A DNA stretch of 64,000 nt from Phenylobacterium sp. SCN 70-31. GTDB lineage: Bacteria; Pseudomonadota; Alphaproteobacteria; Caulobacterales; Caulobacteraceae. Each line of letters opens with the position of its first letter. Positions within the stretch are counted from its first letter, which is position 1. The position numbers and the translations under genes are program-made. The stretch lies in contig NZ_MEEX01000022.1 in NCBI RefSeq assembly GCF_001724605.1, positions 1-64,000 on the forward strand, written 5' to 3'. Of the stretch, positions 35,828 to 44,107 are shown in pieces. The notes under the pieces were generated by a model that saw only the letters and a program-made list of their open reading frames with translations, did no database searches and was not told the DNA's origin.

Positions 35828-37123
35828 ATGACGCCATCCGAAGTCCTGCCTCGGATTCGCCGCTACGATGACGCTCTGAGGGCGTTCGCGCGGGTGTTCG
35901 ATACCCCGCTGTCGGCCGGCGGCGGGGGCCCGACCTTTGCGATCAAGGACCTGTTCGACGTGGCCGGCGTTCCCACGGGCGGCGGGGCGCGCACCCCGCT
36001 AGCCCCCTCTCCGGACCATCACGCCGTCGCGGTGCAACGGCTGCTCGACGCCGGCTGGACAGCCGTGGGCAAGACCCAGACGGTCGAACTGGCCTACGGC
36101 GGATGGGGTACGAACCGGGCGGTCGGCGCGCCGCGAAATCCCTGGGACGCCAAGGTCGGACGCGTGGCCGGCGGCTCCTCCTCGGGATCGGCGGTGGCCG
36201 TGGCCGTCGGCTTCTGCGATGCGGCGCTCGGCAGCGACACGGGCGGCTCGGTGCGCATCCCCGCGGCGACCTGCGGCGTGGTGGGACTGAAGCCCGGCCG
36301 TGGCCTGGTCAGCCTCCTGGGCGTCCATCCCCTGAGCCCCTCGCTCGACACGGTCGGTGTCCTGGCGCGGGATGTCGCGACAGCGGCCCATGTCCTGGCC
36401 ATCGTTTCGGGTCCGGACGGCGCGGCCGCCACGCGCGATCCGTTCGACGCGGAGGCTGCGCTGAGCCGGGCGACTGGCGGCCTCCGGCTCGCCGCGATGC
36501 CACGGTCGGCGCTGGATCCCCTCGATCCCGACGTGGCGCGGCTATACCGCGAGGCGCTGGACAGACTGGGCGAAGCCGGCTTCGAGGTCGTGGAAGCGCC
36601 GCCGCCCGCCGCCTTCGACGAGTCCTTCACGTCCAACGGCCTCCTGATGGCCGGCGAGGGCTGGCGGATCTGGGGCGCGCGGATCGCGGCGCTGGCCCAC
36701 GAGATGGACCCCTGGATCGTCCGCCGCTTCGAGGTGGGCCGCGAGATCAACGACGAGCGCCTCGAACGCGCGCATCACGAGCGGGAGGCCAGCCAGGCGG
36801 CCGTTCACCGCTGGATGGCTGGTTTCGACGGCCTCGTCTCGCCCACCTGCCCGATCCCCGCCGCGTCCTTCGCCGATGTGGACGAGACGGTCTCGCCTCT
36901 CAGCCGCCTGACTCGCGCCGCCAACTACCTCGATCTCCCGGGGATCAGCGTGCCGTGCGGCCTCACAAGCCCAGGCTTGCCCGTGGGCCTCCAGATCCTG
37001 GGACGGCCGGGCGACGAAGCGGGTGTGGTCGCCATCGGCGCCGCTTTCGAACGTGTGTCGCGGTGGAACGGCCGGGCGCCCGACCTTGCGGGGTTCGCCG
37101 CTCAGGCGCCGATCCCACGGTGA
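35828..37123 (+). CDS. Amidase-signature family amidohydrolase
   Basis: A 431-residue amidase with the Ser-cisSer-Lys triad: Lys39 in TFAIKDLFDV, the cis-Ser in GGSSSGSAVAVA (about residues 118-129) and the nucleophile in GSDTGGSVRIPAA (about 138-150). The C-terminal half is divergent, as usual. The relatively short length and closeness to a MatB-like ligase recall malonamidase E2, which makes malonate from malonamate, but GatA-like or other small-amide substrates are possible. It ends one base before the PAP2 gene's stop on the other strand. Confidence 0.87.
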   Translation: MTPSEVLPRIRRYDDALRAFARVFDTPLSAGGGGPTFAIKDLFDVAGVPTGGGARTPLAPSPDHHAVAVQRLLDAGWTAVGKTQTVELAYGGWGTNRAVGAPRNPWDAKVGRVAGGSSSGSAVAVAVGFCDAALGSDTGGSVRIPAATCGVVGLKPGRGLVSLLGVHPLSPSLDTVGVLARDVATAAHVLAIVSGPDGAAATRDPFDAEAALSRATGGLRLAAMPRSALDPLDPDVARLYREALDRLGEAGFEVVEAPPPAAFDESFTSNGLLMAGEGWRIWGARIAALAHEMDPWIVRRFEVGREINDERLERAHHEREASQAAVHRWMAGFDGLVSPTCPIPAASFADVDETVSPLSRLTRAANYLDLPGISVPCGLTSPGLPVGLQILGRPGDEAGVVAIGAAFERVSRWNGRAPDLAGFAAQAPIPR

Positions 37124-37124
37124 A

Positions 37125-37835
37125 CTAGCCCCGCGTGGCCCCGCCCAGCGTCCGTAGCGCCACCCACCCCACCAGCGCCCATGCGGAGCCAAGGCACCAG
37201 CCGGCCAGCACGTCGCTGGGCCAGTGGACCCCGAGATAGACGCGGCTGAATCCCACTCCCACGACCACCAGGGCCGCGAGCCCATAGACCAGCGTCTTGC
37301 TGCGGCGCCGCGATTCCAGGCTGGCGATCAACATGGCGAGGGCGAGGAAACACGCGGTCGACATGGTCGAATGCCCGCTTGGAAAGCTGCCCGTGTAGAC
37401 GTGCACCTCGTGCGGGACGAGATCGGGCCGCGGCCGACTGAAGAACGCTTTGGTCCCACTGCTCGACGCCCAGGCGGCCAGGACGACCCCCCCCATCACC
37501 AGCGCATGGACGGGCCGCCGGTGGAAAGCGAACGCCAGCACTGCGACCAGGGTCGTCAACGCGACCAGAGTGGTGCCGCCAAGAGCGGTGATGTCGCGAA
37601 CCGCCTCTTCGATGTTGCGGCCGCCGAGGGGGTCCGACAGGTCGCCGGACTCGCGTAGCGCCAGGATGAGGCGCGAGTCGATGGCGTGAGTATCTCCACC
37701 GGCCATCGCGCCGGCCAGCGCCACGAAGCCCCAAAGGATGGCGGCCGCCAGGGCCAGCCCGATCAGGACGCGGGCCTCGAAGCGGCGGAGATAGGTCCAG
37801 AGCTGCCGCCAGGGGCCACGGGTCATCGACGACAT
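37125..37835 (-). CDS. PAP2-family membrane phosphatase
   Basis: A 236-residue inner-membrane phosphatase of the PAP2 superfamily, which acts on lipid phosphates such as undecaprenyl pyrophosphate or phosphatidate. The three motifs are present: KAFFSRPRP, PSGHSTMSTAC and SRVYLGVHWPSDVLAG, all with their Arg/His/Asp residues. About five or six membrane helices surround them. No strong ribosome site is visible; M4 at 37826 is an alternative start. It is transcribed convergently to the amidase gene. Confidence 0.9.
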   Translation of the reverse strand: MSSMTRGPWRQLWTYLRRFEARVLIGLALAAAILWGFVALAGAMAGGDTHAIDSRLILALRESGDLSDPLGGRNIEEAVRDITALGGTTLVALTTLVAVLAFAFHRRPVHALVMGGVVLAAWASSSGTKAFFSRPRPDLVPHEVHVYTGSFPSGHSTMSTACFLALAMLIASLESRRRSKTLVYGLAALVVVGVGFSRVYLGVHWPSDVLAGWCLGSAWALVGWVALRTLGGATRG

Positions 37836-37876
37836 GTGACGAAGCTAGGGCCTGAAGGCGCTCGGGACAACGCGGC

Positions 37877-38059
37877 TCAGGCCGTAACGCGTCGATCGCC
37901 TCCCGCGCGGCGAAGGGTCAGGTCCACCGCCGCCTGGGCGGCGTCCTGCGTGGGATGGGCTCCATCGGCGACCGTTTCGCCATCCTCGTCGTAGACGCAC
38001 CAACGCCAGACCTCGGCGTCGTGACTGAGCGAATACGCGAGCGCGCGACCTTGCGGCAT
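37877..38059 (-). CDS. Small conserved hypothetical protein
   Basis: A 60-residue soluble protein of unknown function with a compact beta-hairpin-like pattern (EVWRWCVYDEDGETVADG) followed by one helix (TQDAAQAAVDLTLRRA). The ATG at 38059 has a GGAGG six bases upstream, which strongly supports translation. It resembles short DUF-type proteins with one WxxxxYDxxG hairpin, but I cannot name the family. It sits about 40 bases upstream of the PAP2 gene on the same strand and may be co-transcribed with it. Confidence 0.65.
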   Translation of the reverse strand: MPQGRALAYSLSHDAEVWRWCVYDEDGETVADGAHPTQDAAQAAVDLTLRRAGGDRRVTA

Positions 38060-38241
38060 ACCCGTCCTCCGTTACTCGGCGGATTTAACCCGAAGGAAAG
38101 CCGATTGGTTTCGCACTGCACAATCGCATTCGCGTGATGGGCGAGCATGCGCAAAATCTGGAGCAGATACGCAGGGCGACTTCGAGCATTCCGTAGACGC
38201 CTCGGCTGAACGCCCGTACGCCGCGCGCCCGCCGCGACCAC

Positions 38242-39384
38242 CTAACCGAGATCGAGCAGTTCCCGGCCCGCCGCGCGCACATCCGTGCATCCGGTGAGGA
38301 TCATCGCCACCGCCAGTTCGGCGCGCAGGGTGTCGAGCATCTTCGCCACCGCCGCCTCGCCACCGGCGCCCAGCGCCCAGGCCCAGGGGCGGCCGACGAA
38401 GCAGGCCTTGGCGCCGAGGGCCAACGCCTTGAGCACGTCGAGACCCGAGCGGACCCCGCCGTCCATATAGACCTCCAGGTCGCCGCCCACGGCGTCGGCG
38501 ATGCGCGGCAGGGCGGCCACCGACGACTTCACCCCGTCGAGTTGGCGCCCTCCGTGGTTCGAGACCACCAGCCCCTGGGCGCCGGCCTTCGCGGCCGCCC
38601 GCGCATCGTCGGCGTCCAGCACGCCCTTGATGACGATGGGGCCGTCCCAGCTCTCGCGGACCCAGTCGATATCCTTCCAGGTGACCGAGCGGTCGAAGTT
38701 GCGCGCGATCCAGGACAGGAAGTCATTGACCCGCCGTCCCTCGGTGACGGCCGCCTGGACCGAGCCCAGGGTGTGAGGCCGGCCCTTTACGAACACGTCC
38801 CATGTCCAGTCCGGATGTGTCACCCCGTCCCACGCCTGGGTCAGCGCCGCCTCCAGCGCGCCGGCGCCGCTGAAGCCCGAGCGGATATCGCGATAACGGG
38901 AGCCTGGCAGGGGCAGGTCGACCGTGAACACCAGCACGGGGCACCCCACGGCCTTCGCGCGCGCCAGCAACTCGCGCATGTAGCCGCGGTCCTTCAGCAT
39001 GTAGAGTTGGAACCAGGGGGGCGCGCCGGCGGCGGCCACCTCCTCGACCGAGCAGACACCGACGGTCGAGAGACAGAACGGCACGCCGGCCCGGGTCGCA
39101 GCGCGGGTCGCCTGGGCTTCGCCGCGACGGGCGTACATGCCGGCCATACCGACGGGAGCCAGGCCCACCGGCATCTTCAGGCTCTGGCCCAGGGTCTCGA
39201 CGGTCATGTCCAGGCGGGTCATGTCGCGCATCACCCGCTGGCGAAGCGCGATGGCCTCCAGATCGTCGACGTTCCGGCCAAGGGTGACCTCGGCATAGGA
39301 GCCGCCGTCGATATATTCGAAGAAGATGTTCGGCAGCCGGCGCCGCGCCAGCTCACGATAGTCCGAGACCGAAGCCGCCCGCAT
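38242..39384 (-). CDS. lldD: FMN-dependent L-lactate dehydrogenase / alpha-hydroxy-acid dehydrogenase
   Basis: A 380-residue flavoenzyme of the LldD type that oxidises L-lactate to pyruvate and passes electrons to the respiratory chain. Signatures are NIFFEYIDGGSYAEVTLGRN, PVGLAPVGMAGMYARRGE, FCLSTVGVCSVEEV, PWFQLYMLKDRG, FTVDLPLPGSRYRD, IVIKGVLDADDA (Lys at the flavin) and [12 protein letters not shown] (catalytic His), with MDGGVRSGLDVLKALALGA. Residues 165-240 form the membrane-binding insert typical of LldD. The ATG at 39384 has an AGGGGAGGGG ribosome site. The frame is open far upstream but is not coding there. It is distinct from the shorter homologue at 24-25 kb. Confidence 0.9.
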   Translation of the reverse strand: MRAASVSDYRELARRRLPNIFFEYIDGGSYAEVTLGRNVDDLEAIALRQRVMRDMTRLDMTVETLGQSLKMPVGLAPVGMAGMYARRGEAQATRAATRAGVPFCLSTVGVCSVEEVAAAGAPPWFQLYMLKDRGYMRELLARAKAVGCPVLVFTVDLPLPGSRYRDIRSGFSGAGALEAALTQAWDGVTHPDWTWDVFVKGRPHTLGSVQAAVTEGRRVNDFLSWIARNFDRSVTWKDIDWVRESWDGPIVIKGVLDADDARAAAKAGAQGLVVSNHGGRQLDGVKSSVAALPRIADAVGGDLEVYMDGGVRSGLDVLKALALGAKACFVGRPWAWALGAGGEAAVAKMLDTLRAELAVAMILTGCTDVRAAGRELLDLG

Positions 39385-39440
39385 CGTCCCCTCCCCTGTC
39401 AGCGAGAGGTTTTGGAGCCCGCGGCGGCCGGGTGCAAGCC

Positions 39441-40202
39441 TCAGCCGCCCGCCGTGGCCGCCGCAGCCCGGGGTCGGAGGCCGAAGCCGCCCGGCGCCAG
39501 GGTGATCCAGACCTGATGTCCGCGGGCGACACGACGGCCATCGCCGTCGAACAGCGCGACGCCCGATGTCTCCTTGCGGCCCTCGCGGGCGAGCGGCCAG
39601 GCCAGGACCACATATTCCCGTCCTGCGAGCACAGGGGCCTCGACCTCGCCGGTCATGGTTCCGAGCAGTGCGCCGTGACGCCCTTCGCCCTCGACCCAGG
39701 CGAAATAGCCGGGGCAATCCAGCGCCGCCCAGACGATTTCGGGGCCGATCGTGCCATCGGCGTCGGCGAAATCCGGATGCGGCGTCCATGTGCAGGCGAC
39801 GACGCCCGTCGCCGCGCCCTCGACCTGGCCTGGGAACACGCGCAGCCCGTCGCCCGTCTCGCGTTCCGGGCCACACGTGAAGCAGATGGGATGGATACGC
39901 TGGGTATGGCCCAGATGTCGCTCACCCGCGGCGCGCCCCTGGTCCAGCGTCGGCGTCAGCGGCGGCTCGGGCAGATCCTGTCGCGCCGGACCGCCCTGGG
40001 CGATCAGGCCGCCATCGGCGTTCATCAGCGCGGCGCCGCCGTCCGCGCGCGCAAGATTCAGGTCGGTGTCCAGCGGGATGGGCGCGCGCAGGACGGCCGT
40101 CGTCGGTCCCTCCACCTCACGCGAGAGAAGACCGCATACATAGCCGCCGTTGCCGGAATTGGGCGGGCCGCAGAACCGGCGGCCGATCTGGAGAATGCTC
40201 AA
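39441..40202 (-). CDS. Hotdog-fold protein, possible thioesterase
   Basis: A protein of about 250 residues with the segment RFCGPPNSGNGGYVCGLLS near the start, the mark of a little-studied family with hotdog (thioesterase-like) folds, often two per chain. The second half (GDGLRVFPGQVEG, DCPGYFAWVEGEGRHGALLG, REYVVLAWPLAREGRKETSG) continues the pattern. CFTCGPER and two other Cys could bind metal. The start is uncertain: the frame is open to 40328, the given TTG lies just before the conserved part, and neither has a clear ribosome site. It follows no obvious partner; lldD lies 56 bases downstream on the same strand. Confidence 0.65.
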   Translation of the reverse strand: MSILQIGRRFCGPPNSGNGGYVCGLLSREVEGPTTAVLRAPIPLDTDLNLARADGGAALMNADGGLIAQGGPARQDLPEPPLTPTLDQGRAAGERHLGHTQRIHPICFTCGPERETGDGLRVFPGQVEGAATGVVACTWTPHPDFADADGTIGPEIVWAALDCPGYFAWVEGEGRHGALLGTMTGEVEAPVLAGREYVVLAWPLAREGRKETSGVALFDGDGRRVARGHQVWITLAPGGFGLRPRAAAATAGG

Positions 40203-40378
40203 AAGGAAGGAACCCGTACGTCGAAAGAACAGAACAATCCGGGCGCTTTCCCATGCTGACGCCACGCAAGGGAAGCCAGATTCCATCATCACGGCGTTGG
40301 ACGCGGCGCCCGGGCGCGCTAAAGGCAAGGGATCAACCGCGCGCTTGCGGAATCGGACACCATCGACGGAGACACTTG

Positions 40379-40711
40379 GTGAGCGACCGGATCGAACGGC
40401 CCTGGGCCCTGATGCGTCACCACGCGGGCTGGGCGGACGTGTTCCACATCGACAGCGAGACGGCCGATTCCATCACCGGCTTCTATCCCGACCGCGAGAC
40501 GGTCGGCCCCCCCGTGACCTACTCCACCCGTGCGATCCTGGCCCGCTATCCGACGCTGGAGTCGGCGCGCGCGGCGCGGGAAGGCGCGGTGGCGGAATGG
40601 CGCAAGCATGACGCCGGCGTCCGCGACGCCGAGACGAAGCTGCGCGAGGCCGAAAAGCTTCGCGAGGAAGCCTGGCTCACCTCGCTGCGCGACGCGGCCG
40701 ACCGCAGCTAG
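40379..40711 (+). CDS. Hypothetical protein with C-terminal coiled coil
   Basis: A 110-residue cytoplasmic protein that I do not recognise. The N-terminal half has RPWALMRHHAGWADVFHIDS and a Tyr/Pro-rich part. From about residue 60 the sequence is one charged helix (ESARAAREGAVAEWRKHDAG onward), a likely coiled coil. It starts with GTG, with GGAG seven bases upstream. Its TAG stop and the stop of the cytochrome b561 gene on the other strand share one CTAG (40708-40711). Confidence 0.55.
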   Translation: MSDRIERPWALMRHHAGWADVFHIDSETADSITGFYPDRETVGPPVTYSTRAILARYPTLESARAAREGAVAEWRKHDAGVRDAETKLREAEKLREEAWLTSLRDAADRS

Positions 40712-41394
40712 AGCCAGAAGCCCTTCGAGACGGCCCAGGTGGCGGTGGCCGCCAGCGCGATCCCAACCACCAGCCGCCACAGCGGGGCCCGGAACAGGGG
40801 CGCCCGGGCCAGTCCCGGGTCGCCGGGAAGCGTGCGTCGCCCCGTGACCATGCCGCCCACCAGGTTCGTCCGCTTCCAGACGGCATAGAATGCGATGGCC
40901 GCGAGGTGCAGGGCGACCAGCGCCTGGAGCACCCGGAAACTCAGTTCGTGGATGTCGGCCATCCGCCGGCCGGTCTCGAAGCTGACCATGAACGAGAGCG
41001 GGCCGCCCTCGAAGCCGTCGATGTCCACCACGAACAGGCCCGTGCCGACCTGCGCCAGCACCGACGCCAGGATCGCCAGCACGCTGAGCGCGCCCAGCGG
41101 GTTGTGGCCCACGGTGGTCGACGGCTCGCGCCGGCCCAGGGTTCGGGCATACGCCAGGACGGCGCCTGGTCCCTTTACGAAATGGGCGAAACGCGAAGCC
41201 TCGCCTCCGGCGAAACCCCAATACAGGCGGAACACCAGCAGGCCGATGATCGCGTACCCGCTCCAGCGATGCCAGGTCAGGTAGTCGTCGGCCGACCACC
41301 AAGAGAACAGCAGCAGCGCCACGAGTAGCCAGTGGACGACACGCGTCGGCCCGTCCCAGATCCGAACCGGCGTCGACAGGGGAGCATCGGCCAC
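40708..41394 (-). CDS. Cytochrome b561-family diheme membrane protein
   Basis: A 228-residue inner-membrane b-type cytochrome, the electron-transfer partner of soluble cytochromes or hydrogenases. Likely heme histidines occur in TRVVHWLLVALLLFSW, DYLTWHRWSGYAIIG, VGHNPLGALSVLAIL and LQALVALHLAAIAFYAVW, on four main helices; a final helix follows at the C-terminus. The GTG at 41394 begins two bases after the stop of the cytochrome c' gene, so the two are almost certainly co-translated. The pair resembles the cytochrome b561/cytochrome c' pairs of other proteobacteria. Confidence 0.88.
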   Translation of the reverse strand: MADAPLSTPVRIWDGPTRVVHWLLVALLLFSWWSADDYLTWHRWSGYAIIGLLVFRLYWGFAGGEASRFAHFVKGPGAVLAYARTLGRREPSTTVGHNPLGALSVLAILASVLAQVGTGLFVVDIDGFEGGPLSFMVSFETGRRMADIHELSFRVLQALVALHLAAIAFYAVWKRTNLVGGMVTGRRTLPGDPGLARAPLFRAPLWRLVVGIALAATATWAVSKGFWL

Positions 41395-41396
41395 GC

Positions 41397-41900
41397 CTAG
41401 CTCTTCTGCTGCCGATATTTGTCGTGACAGGCCTTGCACGAGCCGCCCACCGGCCGCACCGCCGCCTTCACTGCATTGATGTCGCCCGATGCGGCGGCGG
41501 CGTTCAGCTTGCCGATCTCCGTGCGGCTGGCCGTGGCTGCGGCGGTGAACCCTGCCGCGTCGGTCCAGATGTTGGCCTTGGCCTCGCTCATCGGCCGGGC
41601 CTCGACGCCGCTGCCGCGAGGGAACCATGTGGGCAGGGCGGTGACGAGCTGGTTCATGGTCGCGGCGCTTCTGGCCACCACCGCCTTGTCCGGCGAACCT
41701 TTGCGCAGTTCGTCGTTGAGGCTCTTGAAGGCCGCGCCGAGGCGCTCGAAGTTCTCGTGCCGGACGTAGGCGGTCTTTGTCGCCGCGCTGGCGTTCGCCG
41801 GCATCTTGTCGTCGTGGGCGAACGCACCGCCGGCGGCCACGGCCGCCCCCACGCCGATGGCGACCGCCGCGGCCGTCAGCCTGTTGAACGTCGACGTCAT
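41397..41900 (-). CDS. Cytochrome c' (class II c-type cytochrome)
   Basis: A 167-residue periplasmic heme protein. The signal peptide covers about residues 1-28 (ending AAGGAFA, then HDD). The mature four-helix bundle begins with Asn/Ala-rich helix 1 and ends with the C-terminal heme site CKACHDKYR (Cys, Cys and His axial ligand). A position near residue 45 (TKTAYVRHENFERLG) fits the helix A region that faces the heme. Such proteins bind NO and act as NO buffers or electron carriers. I chose the ATG at 41900, with GGAAGG upstream. It is translated together with the b561 gene. Confidence 0.88.
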   Translation of the reverse strand: MTSTFNRLTAAAVAIGVGAAVAAGGAFAHDDKMPANASAATKTAYVRHENFERLGAAFKSLNDELRKGSPDKAVVARSAATMNQLVTALPTWFPRGSGVEARPMSEAKANIWTDAAGFTAAATASRTEIGKLNAAAASGDINAVKAAVRPVGGSCKACHDKYRQQKS

Positions 41901-41958
41901 GCTTGAACCTTCCAAGACCGTGGATGGTGGGGACATTGAGCGGCGGAAGCTTCACCCG

Positions 41959-44052
41959 TCAACGGGCGGCGACCGCGGCGGCCTTCACAGGCGCGCCATC
42001 GCGCGCCGCTTCGGCGATCAGGGCGCCGCAGTTGGCGTCCTTGGCCAGGCCGGGATCGACGAACGGCAGGATGGCCGCCAACGGTGACAATAGGGTTCCA
42101 AGCGCCGCCGCGACACCGCCCTGCGCCAGAGCCGGACCGGATTCGACACCGATTCTGGGCGCGGTCAGAGACCCCTTCGCGGTCACGGGGACCAGCACGC
42201 GCACCAGCCTGAACGACTTGTCCTGACCCCGCACGCGGAGGTCCATGCGCTCCGAGCGCAGATCGATCTCACCGCGCCCCGTCACCAGGACGGGCCCCGT
42301 GTCGAGCACGATATTGTCGGCTCGCATCACACCGTTCCGAGCCTGGAAGTGGGCGACTCCGCAGCGAATCGGTGTGGTCGTGGTGTCCTTCGAGAGCAGG
42401 AGGCCGAGCCCCTTGACGACGTTGACACCCATCAGTTCGGCCACGGACCGGCGGATCTCGCCGCCCGGCGCGACAACGACCACCTCTCCGTCCGCCGTCG
42501 CGAAGGTCTTGCGGACACTGTCCCCTCGACCGGCCAGGCGGGCCCGGCCCACCAGCGCGCCTTCGAACGGGGTCGAACCCTGGAAGGTCACGGGGACCAG
42601 GCCCTCGATGCGCGCGTTGCTCAGCCGCAGATCCAGGGTGGTCGACGGGGTTCCGCCACGAGCGTCCAGGCTGACATGGCCCTCCAGGCGGCCGTGCGGG
42701 AGGTCCAGCCTCAGCGGATCGGCCCGCAGCAGGCCGTCGTCCAGCCGCACCCGCACCGAGGCGGCGCTGAGCTGGATCGGGGTGTCGCGGATGGAGGTCG
42801 CGCGGTAGGTCACGTCGGCGTCCATGGCCCGAATCCTGCGGACGTCGAGCGGCGTGTCGGGGAAGAGCCGCGGCTGGGCGACCTGGCGCGCCGCCGGCTC
42901 GGCCGAAGCGGTCTCGCCGGGGCCGGCCTTCGGTGCGGCGCCGAACACCGCCCCCAGATCATCGAAATCGAGGCTGCGGGACATCAGGGCCGCCTTCAGC
43001 AGCGGCCGCTCCCGCCCCGTCTCCACCGCGAGGGTACCGGAAAGGTCGCTGTCGCCCACCCGGCCGGCCAGGCCGTCCACCTTCCAGAGGAACCCGTCGC
43101 GCGAGAGCCGGCCCCGCAGCGCGTAGGGCGGCGTATTGGGCAGCGCCACGCCGGTGATCGGGAAAAGATCGGCCAGGTCCGGGCCCCGGACCGTGGCGTT
43201 CATCTGGAATCGACCCAGGTCGAATGGCCGGGGGATCGCCCCGTTGGCGGTCACCTGCGTACGGCCGGCGCGAAGGTCGACGTCGAAGGGGTAGGGCTCG
43301 TCGCGCTCGATGTTCACCAGCGGCCCGCCGGTGATCTCGGCGCGGAACGGCTGGCCGTTGATCGTTCCATCCCCGGTGAGCTGGAAGCCGGCGTTCCCGA
43401 CGCCCAGGCGCTCGCGCGCTTCGATCACGCCCAGAAAGCGGATGTTTCGCTGGGCGTCCGAGTATTCGAGCCGCCCTTCGCGGATCACGAAATTCTGGAT
43501 CGGCGGGAAGTCGGCTGGAGGATCCTGGCGGCCGGGGGAGAAGTCCCAGTTCCGGCGCCCCTGTCCGTCGGCCAGCAGGCGGAAGTTCGGCCGGTCCACC
43601 GCCAGCACGCGCAGGTCGGTCTTTCCCCACAGCAGCGGAACCAGGCGAACGCGCACGCGCAGGCGGTCGATCGTGCCCATCGGGGCCGTCCCCGCCCATT
43701 CGGGGTTCGCGATGGTGATGCCGTCGACGGTCGCCGTGGGCCGCCATGAGAACAGGTCGACGCGCAGATCGCCCGAGATCGTCACCCTGCGATCCAGCCG
43801 CGCCGAGGCGGTTCGCTCCAATGGGCCGCGGAACCAGTTCCAGTCCCAGACTGCGATCAGCACGGCGATCGCGATGGCCAGAAGCGCCAGAACGCCCCCG
43901 GCCCACATCAGGCGGCGGCGGGGCCGTTCGGTGGCCGTGGGCGGGTGGCGGGCCGGCCGCTGGGCGAAGCGTCGGCGGGCGCGGGCCGCCAGATCGCGCA
44001 TGGCGGGTGGGCGCCGGCGAAGCGATAGCGGTCTGACGGGCTCCTGGCTCAT
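41959..44052 (-). CDS. AsmA-family protein
   Basis: A 697-residue inner-membrane-anchored periplasmic protein. One helix near 49-70 (MWAGGVLALLAIAIAVLIAV) follows a basic N-terminus. The repeating beta-groove AsmA/TamB-like region then runs to the end: RRVTISGDLRVDLFSWRPTA, GITIANPEWAGTAPMGTIDR, NFVIREGRLEYSDAQRN and the AsmA-like C-terminal core (GVAHFQARNGVMRADNIVLD, then GRGEIDLRSERMDLR). Family members are thought to move phospholipids between membranes. The ATG at 44052 has GGAG eight bases upstream. It stands between cytochrome c' and a sugar transferase. Confidence 0.9.
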   Translation of the reverse strand: MSQEPVRPLSLRRRPPAMRDLAARARRRFAQRPARHPPTATERPRRRLMWAGGVLALLAIAIAVLIAVWDWNWFRGPLERTASARLDRRVTISGDLRVDLFSWRPTATVDGITIANPEWAGTAPMGTIDRLRVRVRLVPLLWGKTDLRVLAVDRPNFRLLADGQGRRNWDFSPGRQDPPADFPPIQNFVIREGRLEYSDAQRNIRFLGVIEARERLGVGNAGFQLTGDGTINGQPFRAEITGGPLVNIERDEPYPFDVDLRAGRTQVTANGAIPRPFDLGRFQMNATVRGPDLADLFPITGVALPNTPPYALRGRLSRDGFLWKVDGLAGRVGDSDLSGTLAVETGRERPLLKAALMSRSLDFDDLGAVFGAAPKAGPGETASAEPAARQVAQPRLFPDTPLDVRRIRAMDADVTYRATSIRDTPIQLSAASVRVRLDDGLLRADPLRLDLPHGRLEGHVSLDARGGTPSTTLDLRLSNARIEGLVPVTFQGSTPFEGALVGRARLAGRGDSVRKTFATADGEVVVVAPGGEIRRSVAELMGVNVVKGLGLLLSKDTTTTPIRCGVAHFQARNGVMRADNIVLDTGPVLVTGRGEIDLRSERMDLRVRGQDKSFRLVRVLVPVTAKGSLTAPRIGVESGPALAQGGVAAALGTLLSPLAAILPFVDPGLAKDANCGALIAEAARDGAPVKAAAVAAR

Positions 44053-44107
44053 GATCACGTCTCCGGCGCAGGAAAACGCGCCGGCCGGGCGTCCGTTGCG
44101 GCGGAGC

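Noticed and set aside
38242..39876. Extension of LldD to 544 residues
   Set aside because: Family members start at the MRAASVSDYREL-type segment; the AGGGGAGGGG site before 39384 settles the start.
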